A stretch of 64,000 nt of DNA from Usitatibacter palustris (GCF_013003985.1 NZ_CP053073.1:2480001-2544000); one strand, 5' to 3'. Shown: positions 26,465 to 36,048, counted from the stretch's first letter. Numbers and translations: made by a program. Notes: a model not told the origin generated them from the sequence alone.

Positions 26465-28258
26465 CTACCGCATCAGCTTCGCGATGTCCCGCACCGGCGC
26501 GCTGCCGTACGACAGGAACCGGTTGTTGAACCCCTTCACCGAGAACTTCGCGCCCTGCTTCGCACGCAGCTCGTCGCGCAGCGCCGTGATCTCCGCATAG
26601 CCGTTGAAGTAGCTGGTGAGCTGCACCTGCGAGAGCGTCGCGCGCAGCCACTTCTCCGTCGCCTCGCGATCCTGCTGGAAGGCTTCGCGCGTCATCATCG
26701 TCATCGCTGCTTCGCGTTCGAGACCCATCGTCTGGATCTCGATGTCGAGGATCGTGTTCACGACCGAGCGCAGGTTCCACTTCATCCAGAAGAGCCAGAT
26801 CTCGGGCGAGAAGTTGTCGTAGCCCGCGTCGAGCATCACCTTCTCGCTGAACACGGCCCAGCCCTCGATCATCGCGCCGTTGCCGAACAGGCTCTTCACC
26901 ACGCTCGGCGACTTGTTGGCGTGCACGAGCTGCAGGTAGTGGCCGGGAATGGCCTCGTGGATGTTGAGGATCTGCAGCGTCCAGTCGTTGTATTCGCGCA
27001 GGAACGATTCGGTCTGCTCGTCCGTGAGGCCCTCGGGCGGCGTCACGTTGTAGTAGGTGTTGGCTTTCGGATCGAAAGGCCCGGGAGAGCTCACCGAAGC
27101 GCCGGCGCCCACGCCGCGCATGTAGAGCGGCGTCTCGCGCACGAGCAACGGCCGCGTCGGGTCCTGGTCGAGGAGATCCTTCTCACGCACGAACTTCTCC
27201 AGCGAGGGGATCTGCGCGCGGATGGTCTCGACGAATTTCTCGCGCGTCGTGTGCTTGAGCGAGAGCTGGTCGAGCACCGCGCGGATCATCACGAGGCGGT
27301 CGGCCGGCATGGGCTTGCCACCCATCACGCGCGGCCACAGCTCGCGCGCCTTCACTTCCATCGCGTCGTGCAGCGCGGCTTTCTCGGCCAGCGCGCGCTT
27401 GTGCAGCGAGTCCACCGTGAATCCGGACTGGATGTCGTAGGCGAACTTCTGCTCGTAGAGCGCCTTGCCGATGCGGAAGCTGCGCGCCGGACCCGCCTTG
27501 AGCTTCGCCTCGAGCGCGCCCAGGAACGACAGGTAATCTCCGATCGCCACGCGCGCGGCCGCAACCCGCGTCGCGAACAGCGCCTTCTCGTCGGCGGTGA
27601 GTCCCGAGGCCGCCACCTTCGCCTGGAGGTCTTCGCCGAACCCGCGCAGCGCGCCGCGGTTCTGGACGATGGCGAGCGTGGTGTATTCGAGCGTCGGATC
27701 GGCCACGCTCGCCTGGGCGGCGGCGTAGTAGGCCGGCACTTTCTCCAGGCGTTCGATCACCAGCCGCAGGCGCGCATCGAGCGGCGCGAAATTGGTGTTC
27801 AGGATCACGCCGAACTCGCTGCCGACGTTGTACGTGGACGGCTGCCACTGCCAGTTCCTGAATGTCGTGAGGTACCAGCGGCGCGATTCGAAGCGGCTCT
27901 TCATCAGGCCATGATCGACGCGGTTCGACGCGTCGAGCGTGGCGACATCGATGCGCGCCAGCGCGGCGAGCTGCCGGTCATAGAAAGCGATGGCCTCGGC
28001 GCGGCGCTCGGCATCGGGCACCGTCAATTTCCCGGCGTACTTGTAGTTGCCCGCGCGAATCGCCTGCTCGGGGAACGTCTTCCACATTTCCTCGAGCACG
28101 GCGTCGACGTGGCGCCGGAAGCTCGCATTGGCATCGTCTTGCGAAACAGCGGCGGCCGGCGGCGCGGCGGGCTGGGTCGGCGAAGTCGAACAGGCGGGGA
28201 GGAAGGCGGCGGAGCAGGCAACGGCGAATGCGGGAACGAGCGAAGTGCGGATGGACAT
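26465..28258 (-). CDS. DUF885 lipoprotein, predicted metallopeptidase-like
   Basis: 597 residues. Lipobox LPAC near residue 23. The rest matches DUF885: the zinc-type motif HEAIPGHYLQL (HExxxxH) near residue 445, with EGWAVFSEKVM downstream supplying the glutamate ligand. The HExxH-like order suggests a gluzincin-type peptidase, though few members have been tested. Exported to the envelope. Monocistronic, divergent from the Rieske-like gene. Confidence 0.85.
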   Translation of the reverse strand: MSIRTSLVPAFAVACSAAFLPACSTSPTQPAAPPAAAVSQDDANASFRRHVDAVLEEMWKTFPEQAIRAGNYKYAGKLTVPDAERRAEAIAFYDRQLAALARIDVATLDASNRVDHGLMKSRFESRRWYLTTFRNWQWQPSTYNVGSEFGVILNTNFAPLDARLRLVIERLEKVPAYYAAAQASVADPTLEYTTLAIVQNRGALRGFGEDLQAKVAASGLTADEKALFATRVAAARVAIGDYLSFLGALEAKLKAGPARSFRIGKALYEQKFAYDIQSGFTVDSLHKRALAEKAALHDAMEVKARELWPRVMGGKPMPADRLVMIRAVLDQLSLKHTTREKFVETIRAQIPSLEKFVREKDLLDQDPTRPLLVRETPLYMRGVGAGASVSSPGPFDPKANTYYNVTPPEGLTDEQTESFLREYNDWTLQILNIHEAIPGHYLQLVHANKSPSVVKSLFGNGAMIEGWAVFSEKVMLDAGYDNFSPEIWLFWMKWNLRSVVNTILDIEIQTMGLEREAAMTMMTREAFQQDREATEKWLRATLSQVQLTSYFNGYAEITALRDELRAKQGAKFSVKGFNNRFLSYGSAPVRDIAKLMR

Positions 28259-28314
28259 TGTCGGGATGAAAAGGCTGGCAGACGAGGCCCGCAGTATGAG
28301 CTATCTTCACGGGC

Positions 28315-29016
28315 ATGGAACGACGCGACTTCGTGAAACTCTGCGCGGCCTCGGCCGCGGGCGCCACGCTCCCCGAAACCTCGCAGGCGAAGGACCTTTC
28401 GGCGCGCACCTACAACCGTGTGAAGCTCCTCGACGAACGCGGCCAGCCCGTTCGCGTCGATACGCTCGCGAAGGGCGTGGGCTACGTCTTCGAATATCCG
28501 TTCGCATCCACTCCCGCGTTCCTCATTCGCCTCGACAAGCCGGTGGCCGGTGGCGTCGTGCTCAAGACCGAATCGGGCGATGACTACAAATGGGCCGGCG
28601 GCGTAGGCCCCGACAAATCCGTGGTCGCGTATTCGGCGATCTGCGCGCACAAGCTCACGTATCCCACCAAGCAAGTGAGCTTCATCGGCTACCGGCACAC
28701 ACCGAGCCCCGTCGCAGGGCCGGGACGCGTCATTACCTGTTGCTCGGACCGCAGCGTCTACGATCCTTCCGCGGGCGCGCGCGTCGTCTCCGGTCCCGCG
28801 CCGCAACCGCTGTGCACGATCCTGCTCGAGCACGACGCGAAGGCCGATGAGCTGTACGCGCTCGGCACATTCGGCGGCGAGATGTTCACGGAGTTCTTCA
28901 AGCGTTTCGAGTTCCGCCTGCAGATGGAGATGGGCAACCGCACGCGAGCGCAGGCCGATCGCACCGCCACCGTCCGCGAGCTCGCGAACTACAGCGCCCA
29001 GTGGGCGCAGTGCTGA
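28315..29016 (+). CDS. Tat-exported Rieske-like protein with altered ligand set
   Basis: 233 residues. Tat-type start MERRDFVKLC. A Rieske fold is suggested by C110-A-H112 and, 29 residues on, C142-C143-S144-D145, followed by the family tail VYDPSAGARVVSGPAPQPL. Normal Rieske proteins have CxH and CxxH; here the second histidine position is Asp145, and the extra disulfide cysteines are absent. The spacing between halves is also longer. It may hold a differently coordinated [2Fe-2S] cluster or none. The ATG lies seven bases after TATCTT with no ribosome site. Partner enzyme not encoded nearby. Confidence 0.72.
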   Translation: MERRDFVKLCAASAAGATLPETSQAKDLSARTYNRVKLLDERGQPVRVDTLAKGVGYVFEYPFASTPAFLIRLDKPVAGGVVLKTESGDDYKWAGGVGPDKSVVAYSAICAHKLTYPTKQVSFIGYRHTPSPVAGPGRVITCCSDRSVYDPSAGARVVSGPAPQPLCTILLEHDAKADELYALGTFGGEMFTEFFKRFEFRLQMEMGNRTRAQADRTATVRELANYSAQWAQC

Positions 29017-29174
29017 AGGTTTCGATCAAGGGAAGGTCTTTTTTAGCTATAACGAGAAATGTCATGGCGTGTCACATTTCGGGCTTCCATGACGGCGTGC
29101 GCCGTCTCGGGAAATGTGACACGCCATGACATTTCTCGTTATAGCTAAAAAAGACCTTCCCTTGATCGAAACCT
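29017..29174. repeat. 64-bp perfect inverted repeat with 30-base loop
   Basis: Arms 29017-29080 and 29111-29174 are exact reverse complements over 64 bp. The loop holds a smaller hairpin, GACGGCG/CGCCGTC (29091-29106). The arms are clearly richer in A+T than their surroundings and include T6 and A6 runs. The element fills the whole gap between two convergent genes: it starts right after the TGA of the Rieske-like gene and its last two bases are part of the LysR stop codon. Confidence 0.93.
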
Positions 29175-30117
29175 ACAGGCCCTCGAACGGATCGGCGCCC
29201 CGGTTCTCGAGCCCCTCGAGATCCTCGCGCCGCAGGCGCGGGACGAACATGCGGATGAATTCCACCGTGAAGCTGCGCAGATAAGCACCTCGCTTGTAGG
29301 CGAGCCGCGTGGTCTGCGCCGCGAACAGGTGGCCGCAATCGAGCGCGACGAGTCCTTCGTCCTTGCCCTCGCGAAACGCGCGCGAGGAGATGATCCCCAC
29401 GCCCAGGCCCAGGCTCACGTACGACTTGATCACGTCGGAATCCAGGGCCGTGAGCACGATCTCGGGTGAAAGCCCGCGCGCGGCAAAGCTGCGGTCGACC
29501 GACGTGCGGCCCGCGAACATGGGGTCGTACGTGACGATCGGATGCTCGGCGATCGCTTCGAGCGTGAGCCGCTTCAGGCCCGCGAGCGGATGGCCCTCGG
29601 GCACGACGACACAGTGATGCCATTGATAGCAGGGCAACGTCACCAGCTCGGGATAGTCGGTGAGCGCCTCGGTGGCGATCGCGAGGTCGGCCTCGCCGGC
29701 CAGCACATGCTTGGCGAGTTGGTTCGGATTGCCCTGCAGGAGCTTCAACTTCACCTGTGGAAAACGCTTCTTGAATTCGGTGATCACCGGCGGCAGCGCG
29801 TAGCGCGCCTGGGTGTGCGTGATCGCGACCGAAAGCTGGCCCCGGGCGCCCGCGCCGAACTCCTCGCCCACCCCCCGGAGGTTGCCGACCTCGGAAAGGA
29901 TCCGGTCGATGCGTTCGAGGATTTCGCGGCCCGCATCGGTGATCGAGGTGAGGCGCTTGCCCTGCCGGACGAAGATCGCCGCCCCCAGTTCCTTCTCCAG
30001 TTCCCGCAACTGCCGCGAGACCCCGGGTTGGGAGGTGTGGAGCGCCGCCGCGGCCGCCGACACGTTGAGATCGCGCTTGGCGACCTCTTGGGCGTATTTC
30101 AATTGCTGTAGATTCAT
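29173..30117 (-). CDS. cysB: CysB-type LysR regulator of sulfur assimilation
   Basis: 314 residues. Winged HTH at residues 1-60 (MNLQQLKYAQEVAKRDLNVS, SQPGVSRQLRELE), followed by a LysR effector domain. The start MNLQQLRY-type sequence, the AITHTQARYALP segment and the C-terminal ALDSDVIKSYVSLGLGVGII are those of CysB/Cbl. CysB activates sulfate assimilation when O- or N-acetylserine is present. It faces the cysI operon across an 85-base A+T-rich gap. A plausible GGTAAG ribosome site precedes the ATG. Confidence 0.92.
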   Translation of the reverse strand: MNLQQLKYAQEVAKRDLNVSAAAAALHTSQPGVSRQLRELEKELGAAIFVRQGKRLTSITDAGREILERIDRILSEVGNLRGVGEEFGAGARGQLSVAITHTQARYALPPVITEFKKRFPQVKLKLLQGNPNQLAKHVLAGEADLAIATEALTDYPELVTLPCYQWHHCVVVPEGHPLAGLKRLTLEAIAEHPIVTYDPMFAGRTSVDRSFAARGLSPEIVLTALDSDVIKSYVSLGLGVGIISSRAFREGKDEGLVALDCGHLFAAQTTRLAYKRGAYLRSFTVEFIRMFVPRLRREDLEGLENRGADPFEGL

Positions 30118-30202
30118 GGACTTACCTTTATATACGAATATCGCATATCAATAGCATAACAAAGTATTTTTCAGGCATATAGGGTGTGGCTACGATCCGC
30201 GC
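30118..30202 (+). promoter_or_regulatory. cysB-cysI divergent promoter region
   Basis: 85 bases, strongly A+T-rich compared with the genes around. For cysI: TTTTCA at 30168-30173, a 17-base spacer, then TACGAT at 30191-30196, which ends six bases before the cysI ATG, so the message may be leaderless. The stretch ATAACAAAGTATTTTTCAGG upstream is a reasonable CysB site by composition, but the CysB consensus is too loose to prove it. For cysB, TATATA lies 11 bases before its ATG. Confidence 0.6.
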
Positions 30203-31876
30203 ATGTACCGCTATGACGCCATCGACCACGCCATCGTCGCCGACCGGGTTGCGCAGTTCCGCGACCAGACGCGCCGCTTCCTCGCCGGCCAACTGACGGA
30301 GGACGAGTTCCGACCGCTGCGCCTGCAGAACGGGCTCTACATCCAGCGCCATGCGCCGATGCTCCGGGTCGCCGTGCCTTACGGAATCCTCTCCTCGACC
30401 CAGCTTCGGAGGCTGGCTCGCATCGCCCGCGTGTACGACCGCGGGTACGGCCACTTCACGACGCGCCAGAACATCCAGTACAACTGGCCCAAGCTCGAGC
30501 AGGTGCCCGAGATCCTCGCCGAGCTCGCGGAAGTCGAGATGCACGCGATCCAGACGAGCGGCAACTGCGTGCGCAACATCACGACCGATCACTTCGCCGG
30601 CGTCGCGCCCGACGAGCACGTCGATCCGCGCGCGCTCTCCGAGATCCTGCGCCAGTGGTCGACGTTCCATCCGGAGTTCGCCTACCTGCCGCGCAAGTTC
30701 AAGATCGCGCTCAACGGCGCCGACGACGACCGCGCCGCCACGCTGCTGCACGACATCGGCCTGCATGCCGTGAAGAACAACCTGGGCGAGCTGGGCCTGC
30801 GCGTGATCGTGGGTGGCGGCATGGGCCGCACGCCGATGATCGGCCACGTGATCCGCGAGTTCCTGCCGTGGCGCCACATGCTCACCTATGTCGAAGCGGT
30901 CCTGCGCGTCTACAACCGCTTCGGCCGCCGCGACAACATGTACAAGGCCCGCATCAAGATCCTCGTGAAGGCGATCGGCCCCGAGGAGTTCGCGAGACAG
31001 GTCGAGACCGAATGGGCGCTCACCAAGGATTCGCCCTCGGTCATCACCAACGAGGAATACGAGCGCGTGGCCGGGCACTTCACCGCCCCCGCCTACGAGA
31101 AGCTGCCCAACGTCGAAGCGAGCTACATCGAGGCACTCGCCGACAGCCGCGCGTTCTCGCAGTGGACGCAGCGCAACGTGCACGCGCACAAGGTCGACGG
31201 CTACGCCGCCGTGACGCTCTCGCTCAAGAAGTCCGGCGTGCCTCCGGGCGATGCCACCGCCGAGCAGATGGACTGGGTCGCGGATCTCGCCGACCGCTAC
31301 AGCTTCGGCGAGCTGCGCGTGTCGCACGAACAGAACCTGATCCTCTCCGACGTGAAGAAGCGCGACCTCTTCGAGCTGTGGCTCGCGGCGAAGTCGCAGG
31401 GCCTCGCCACGCCGAACGTGGGCCTGCTCACCAACATCGTGTGCTGCCCCGGCGGCGACTTCTGCTCGCTCGCCAACGCGAAGTCGATCCCGATCGCGCA
31501 GGCGATCCAGGAGCGCTTCGACGACCTGGACTACCTGCACGATATCGGCGAGCTCGACCTCAACATCTCGGGCTGCATGAATTCCTGCGGCCACCACCAC
31601 ATCGGCCACATCGGCATCCTCGGCGTGGATAAGAACGGCGCCGAGTGGTACCAGATCTCGATCGGCGGCGCGCAGGGCACCAAGGCCGCGCTGGGCGACG
31701 TGATCGGCCCGTCGTTCGCGGCCGCCGACGTACCCGACGTCATCTCGAAGCTGATCGACACCTACGTCGAGATCCGCCACGACGACGAGCCGTTCGTCGA
31801 CACGGTGCATCGCGTCGGCATCGCGCCGTTCAAGTCGCGCGTGTACTCCGAAGAGAAGGCCGTGGCCCATGCCTGA
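30203..31876 (+). CDS. cysI: Assimilatory sulfite reductase hemoprotein
   Basis: 557 residues, nitrite/sulfite reductase family with two ferredoxin-like halves. The siroheme-[4Fe-4S] ligands are in CCPGGDFCSLANAKS and CMNSCGHHH near residues 415-460. It reduces sulfite to sulfide with six electrons. No CysJ flavoprotein is encoded; the ferredoxin-NADP reductase at the end of the cluster may supply electrons through ferredoxin. First gene of a tight operon under CysB. Confidence 0.93.
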   Translation: MYRYDAIDHAIVADRVAQFRDQTRRFLAGQLTEDEFRPLRLQNGLYIQRHAPMLRVAVPYGILSSTQLRRLARIARVYDRGYGHFTTRQNIQYNWPKLEQVPEILAELAEVEMHAIQTSGNCVRNITTDHFAGVAPDEHVDPRALSEILRQWSTFHPEFAYLPRKFKIALNGADDDRAATLLHDIGLHAVKNNLGELGLRVIVGGGMGRTPMIGHVIREFLPWRHMLTYVEAVLRVYNRFGRRDNMYKARIKILVKAIGPEEFARQVETEWALTKDSPSVITNEEYERVAGHFTAPAYEKLPNVEASYIEALADSRAFSQWTQRNVHAHKVDGYAAVTLSLKKSGVPPGDATAEQMDWVADLADRYSFGELRVSHEQNLILSDVKKRDLFELWLAAKSQGLATPNVGLLTNIVCCPGGDFCSLANAKSIPIAQAIQERFDDLDYLHDIGELDLNISGCMNSCGHHHIGHIGILGVDKNGAEWYQISIGGAQGTKAALGDVIGPSFAAADVPDVISKLIDTYVEIRHDDEPFVDTVHRVGIAPFKSRVYSEEKAVAHA

Positions 31877-32402
31877 CGTGACCCTCCCGACGCTGGTCTT
31901 TCGCCGCGGCGATGTCGAAGCCGATCCCTGGACGTTCATCGGGCTCGACGGCATCGATCCGCTGGCACCCCTGCCCGATGGGCCCGTCGCCGTGCCGCTC
32001 TCGCAATGGCGCCTGCAACGCGCCTCGCTGTGCGCGCGCCACGGCCGCGTCGGCGTGTGGCTCGCTCCCGACGACGACCCGCAGCTTCTCGCCGATGACT
32101 TCGGCCTCCTGACGCTCGTCGCGATCCGCTTCCCGAAATTCACCGACGGCCGTGGCTACTCGACGGCCGTGGTGGTCCGCCGCAACGGCTACAAGGGCGA
32201 GCTGCGCGCCTTCGGCGACATCGGCCTCGACCAGGTCTTCTACCTGTCGCGCTGCGGCTTCGACGCGTTCTCGCTCAAGCCCGGCCTCGACCCGGGCGAC
32301 GCCGCTCGCCACCTGCGCGACTTCGGCAACACGTACCAGGCCGCCGTCGACAATCCGCTGCCGCTGTTCCGGCGCCGCCAGCTTGCGAGAGGTGCCGCGT
32401 GA
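31869..32402 (+). CDS. DUF934 protein of sulfur assimilation
   Basis: 177 residues matching DUF934, a family that sits directly after the sulfite reductase gene in many Proteobacteria. Visible landmarks: FPKFTDGRGYSTAVVVRR, KGELRAFGDIGLDQVFYLSRCGFD. No catalytic motif is known. It overlaps cysI by eight bases and cysH by four, so cotranslation with both is likely. A structural or electron-transfer role for sulfite reductase has been suggested from context. Confidence 0.88.
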   Translation: MPDVTLPTLVFRRGDVEADPWTFIGLDGIDPLAPLPDGPVAVPLSQWRLQRASLCARHGRVGVWLAPDDDPQLLADDFGLLTLVAIRFPKFTDGRGYSTAVVVRRNGYKGELRAFGDIGLDQVFYLSRCGFDAFSLKPGLDPGDAARHLRDFGNTYQAAVDNPLPLFRRRQLARGAA

Positions 32403-33097
32403 GCTTCGAAGACCGCATCGTCCGTTCACGACGCCTGCTCGCCGCCGTCGAGAAGAACCACTCGCCGGCCGTGTTCACCTCGAGCTTCGGCGCCGAGGAC
32501 ATGGTGGTGCTCGACCTGATCGCCCGCGACGGCCTCGCCATCGAGATCGCCACGCTAGACACCGGGCGGCTGCCGAAGGAAACCCTCGACCTCATCGCGA
32601 AGGTGCGCCACGACTACGCGATCGACATCACGATTCACAGTCCGTGGCCCGAGAGCATCGATGCGTACATCGAGGAGTACGGCATCGACGGCTTCTACGA
32701 CGGCATCGAGCAGCGCAAGGCGTGCTGCGCGGTGCGCAAGGTGGAGCCGCTCAACCGGGCGCTGGCCGGCAAGCGCGCGTGGGTCACGGGCCTGCGCCGC
32801 GAGCAATCGGATTCCCGCGCGAAGCTGGTGGAGTCGGAAGCCGACACCGCGCGCCGCCTCTGGAAATTCAACCCGCTCGTCGAGTGGACCGACGAGGACG
32901 TCTGGCAATACCTGCGGCTGAACTCGGTGCCCTGGAACAAGCTCCACGACCGCGGCTATCCGTCGATCGGCTGCGAGCCATGCACGCGCGCCGTGCGCCA
33001 GGGCGAGCATCCCCGCGCCGGGCGCTGGTGGTGGGAGCAGGAGGACGCGAAGAAGGAATGCGGCCTGCACGTGATCCCGCTGAAGGAAATCGCATGA
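32399..33097 (+). CDS. cysH: Assimilatory APS/PAPS reductase
   Basis: 232 residues from a GTG. PP-loop-like SSFGAEDMVVLDL near residue 20. The cysteine pairs CC (KACCAVRKVE) and CxxC (GCEPCTRAV) hold a [4Fe-4S] cluster, which marks the APS-reducing type rather than E. coli PAPS reductase. This agrees with the absence of a cysC APS kinase gene in the cluster. Catalytic C-terminal Cys is in KKECGLHV. Reduces activated sulfate to sulfite. Confidence 0.93.
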   Translation: MSFEDRIVRSRRLLAAVEKNHSPAVFTSSFGAEDMVVLDLIARDGLAIEIATLDTGRLPKETLDLIAKVRHDYAIDITIHSPWPESIDAYIEEYGIDGFYDGIEQRKACCAVRKVEPLNRALAGKRAWVTGLRREQSDSRAKLVESEADTARRLWKFNPLVEWTDEDVWQYLRLNSVPWNKLHDRGYPSIGCEPCTRAVRQGEHPRAGRWWWEQEDAKKECGLHVIPLKEIA

Positions 33098-33993
33098 CGG
33101 CCCTGTCGCATCTCGACGCGCTCGAGTCCGAAGCGATCCACATCCTGCGCGAGACCGTCGCGGAAGTGCGCAATCCGGCCGTGCTGTTCTCGGGCGGCAA
33201 GGACTCGATCGTGCTGCTTCGCCTGGCGGAAAAGGCGTTCCGGCCCGATCGCTTCCCCTTCCCGCTGCTGCACATCGACACCGAGCACAACTTCAAGGAA
33301 GTGATCGACTTCCGCGATGCGCGCGCCGCGGAGCTCGGCGAGACGCTCATCGTTCGCTCCGTCGGCGACTCCATCCGTTCCGGCCGCGTCCACCTGCGCA
33401 CGCCCGACGAAAGCCGCAATGTCCACCAGTCGGTGACGCTGCTCGATGCGGTGCAGGAGCTCGGCCTCGATGCCCTGTTCGGGGGTGCGCGCCGCGACGA
33501 GGAGAAGGCCCGCGCGAAGGAGCGCGTCATCTCGCACCGCAACGCCTTCGGGCAGTGGGATCCGCGCAACCAGCGTCCCGAGCTCTGGAGCCTGTACAAC
33601 GCGCGCGTCGCCCCCGGCGAACACCTGCGCGTCTTCCCGATTTCCAACTGGACCGAGCTCGACGTGTGGCAATACATCCGCCGCGAGGACCTCGCCGTCC
33701 CGTCGATCTACTTCGCCCACAAGCGCGAGGTGGTCGAGCGCCGCGGCCTGCTCGTGCCGGTCACGCCGCTCACGCCGCCCCGCGCCGGCGAGAAGATCCG
33801 CAACCTCAATGTGCGCTTCCGCACCGTGGGCGATATCACCTGCACCTGCCCGGTCGCGTCGGATGCCGCAACGGTCGACCAGATCATCGCCGAGACGGCC
33901 GTGAGCACGCTCACCGAGCGCGGCGCCACGCGCCTCGACGACCAGACGTCGGAAGCCTCGATGGAGCTGCGCAAGAAGGAAGGCTACTTCTGA
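33094..33993 (+). CDS. cysD: Sulfate adenylyltransferase small subunit
   Basis: 299 residues, PP-loop ATP pyrophosphatase: VLFSGGKDSIVLL near residue 30, with GGARRDEEKARAKERV and the SNWTELDVWQYI block typical of CysD. It forms APS from ATP and sulfate, with the GTPase CysN driving the reaction. The start overlaps the cysH stop by four bases (ATGA). Confidence 0.95.
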   Translation: MTALSHLDALESEAIHILRETVAEVRNPAVLFSGGKDSIVLLRLAEKAFRPDRFPFPLLHIDTEHNFKEVIDFRDARAAELGETLIVRSVGDSIRSGRVHLRTPDESRNVHQSVTLLDAVQELGLDALFGGARRDEEKARAKERVISHRNAFGQWDPRNQRPELWSLYNARVAPGEHLRVFPISNWTELDVWQYIRREDLAVPSIYFAHKREVVERRGLLVPVTPLTPPRAGEKIRNLNVRFRTVGDITCTCPVASDAATVDQIIAETAVSTLTERGATRLDDQTSEASMELRKKEGYF

Positions 33994-35276
33994 TGACCGC
34001 CACCCTCGCGCGTCTTCCTGCGGCGGACACGCTGCGTGTCGCGACCTCGGGTTCGGTCGACGACGGCAAGAGCACGCTCATCGGGCGCCTGCTGTTCGAT
34101 TCGAAGTCGCTGCTTGCCGACCAGCTCGCCACCGTGCAGCGCGATACCGCACGTCGTGGCGCGAGCGGTGTCGATCTCGCGCTGCTGACCGACGGCCTCA
34201 CCGCCGAACGCGAGCAGGGCATCACGATCGACGTCGCCTACCGCTACTTCGCCACCGCGCGCCGGCGCTTCATCCTCGCCGACACGCCCGGCCACGAGCA
34301 GTACACGCGCAACATGGTGACCGGCGCTTCCCAGGCCGACCTCGCGATCATCCTCGTCGATGCGCGCTCCGGGATCCTGCCGCAGACCAAGCGCCACGCC
34401 GCGCTGGTGGCCCTGCTTCGCATTCCGCACGTGGCGCTGGCCGTGAACAAGATGGACCTCGTCGATTTCGATCGCGGCGTGTTCGAGCGCGTGCGCGACG
34501 ATTTCCTCGCCCTCACCGCGTCGCTCGGCTTCGAAGGCGTCACCTCGATTCCGCTGTCCGCGCTCGAAGGCGACATGGTCGTCGATCGCGGCGAGCACCT
34601 CGGCTGGTACCAAGGCCCCACCCTTCTCGAATTCCTGGAATCCGTCACGACCGAGCGCCGCGTCACCGGCCCGTGGCGCTTTCCGGTGCAGCTTGTTTCG
34701 CGCTCCCGCTACGGTGCGCGCAACGAAAGCCGCGGATACCTCGGCCGCATCGAAAACGGTGCGGTCGAGGTCGGCGATGAAATCCGCGTCTGGCCCTCGG
34801 GCGTCACCGCGCGCATCGCGCAGATCGTGACGCTCGACGGCTCGCTCGACATCGCGGGTGCCGGCCGCTCCGTCTCGCTGATCCTCGACCGGCAGGTCGA
34901 CGTGGCCCGCGGCGACCTTCTTACGCACGCGAAGCAGGCGCCCGTCGTCACCGACCGCTTCGCCGCGCGCCTCGCCTGGCTCAGCCCCACGCCGCTCGAC
35001 ACGCGCCGCGCGTATCTCGTGAAGCACGGCACCGCGGTCGTGAAGGCACGCATCGCCGGTGTCGATGATCGCCTCGACATCCAGACGCTGCAGCCCATTG
35101 CCGGTCCCGCGACGCTCGGTGCGAATGACATCGGTCGCGTGCGCGTCGAAACTGCGCGCGCACTCCCCCTCGACCGCTACGCCGAGGTTCGCGCGACCGG
35201 CTCCTTCCTCCTGATCGACGAAGCGACCAACGCCACCGTCGCCGCCGGCCTCGTCGAGGAGCTGGCGCATGGGTAA
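33993..35276 (+). CDS. cysN: Sulfate adenylyltransferase GTPase subunit
   Basis: 427 residues. EF-Tu-like GTPase motifs: GSVDDGKST (P-loop), REQGITIDVAYR, DTPGHEQY and NKMDLVDF, followed by two beta-barrel domains. There is no fused APS kinase (CysC) domain, in line with the APS-reducing cysH. Start ATG overlaps the cysD stop (TGATG). Confidence 0.95.
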   Translation: MTATLARLPAADTLRVATSGSVDDGKSTLIGRLLFDSKSLLADQLATVQRDTARRGASGVDLALLTDGLTAEREQGITIDVAYRYFATARRRFILADTPGHEQYTRNMVTGASQADLAIILVDARSGILPQTKRHAALVALLRIPHVALAVNKMDLVDFDRGVFERVRDDFLALTASLGFEGVTSIPLSALEGDMVVDRGEHLGWYQGPTLLEFLESVTTERRVTGPWRFPVQLVSRSRYGARNESRGYLGRIENGAVEVGDEIRVWPSGVTARIAQIVTLDGSLDIAGAGRSVSLILDRQVDVARGDLLTHAKQAPVVTDRFAARLAWLSPTPLDTRRAYLVKHGTAVVKARIAGVDDRLDIQTLQPIAGPATLGANDIGRVRVETARALPLDRYAEVRATGSFLLIDEATNATVAAGLVEELAHG

Positions 35277-36048
35277 GGTCTGGCTCGTCGGCGCCGGCCC
35301 GGGCGCTCCCGATCTGCTCACGCTGCGCGCAGCTCGCCTGCTCGAAGCGGCCGACATCGTTTTCTACGACGCGCTCGTGCATCCGGAGACGCTGGCACTC
35401 GCGAAACGCGCGCGCCTCGTGGATGTGGGCAAGCGCAACGGCAAGGTTTCCACCGAGCAACGCTTCACGAACCGCGCGCTGGTCGAAGCCGCGAAGACCC
35501 ACGCCACCGTCGTGCGCCTCAAGGGCGGCGACCCGATGCTGTTCGGCCGTGCGCATGAAGAGCTCGAAGCGCTGGCTGCCGCGGGCATCGAAACCGAAGT
35601 GGTTCCGGGCATCACCGCCGCGCTCGCCGCGAGCGCCTCGCTCAAGCTTTCGCTCACTCGCCGCGGGCTCTCGCGCAACGTCGCGTTCGTCACGCCGCGC
35701 GCCGGCGAAGGCCAGTCGCCCGCCGAATGGCTGGCGGTCGCTTCGTCCGCGGACACCGTGGCGATGTATATGGCCGCCACGCAAGCCGCGCAGGTCGCCG
35801 CCGACCTCATCGCGGCCGGCCGCTCGCCCGACACGCCCGCCGTCTTCATTGAAAACGCGTCGCTGTCCAATGAGCGGCGCGTCGCTACCCGTCTCGATTC
35901 ACTGCGCAACGGCCCGGCGCCCACCTTTGAAGGGCCCGCGCTCCTGCTCGTCGGAGAAGTCTTCAGGGAAGTCTCGCTTGGTGCCATGGAACACGAGGCG
36001 GAAGTTCGTCTCGCCGTGACCGAGCGATGTCGGGCCCGCTCGGCCTGA
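35269..36048 (+). CDS. cobA: Uroporphyrinogen-III C-methyltransferase
   Basis: 259 residues. Motifs of the precorrin-2 methyltransferase family: [20 protein letters not shown] at the start, [17 protein letters not shown], and [13 protein letters not shown]. It makes precorrin-2, the precursor of siroheme used by CysI. There is no fused CysG oxidase/ferrochelatase domain, so that step must be encoded elsewhere. It overlaps cysN by eight bases. Confidence 0.93.
   Translation: MGKVWLVGAGPGAPDLLTLRAARLLEAADIVFYDALVHPETLALAKRARLVDVGKRNGKVSTEQRFTNRALVEAAKTHATVVRLKGGDPMLFGRAHEELEALAAAGIETEVVPGITAALAASASLKLSLTRRGLSRNVAFVTPRAGEGQSPAEWLAVASSADTVAMYMAATQAAQVAADLIAAGRSPDTPAVFIENASLSNERRVATRLDSLRNGPAPTFEGPALLLVGEVFREVSLGAMEHEAEVRLAVTERCRARSA

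Noticed and set aside
28847-29623. Short frames running through the 64-bp inverted repeat and encoding NEKCHGVSHF
   Set aside because: They read genes in wrong frames and share the peptide only because the DNA is palindromic.
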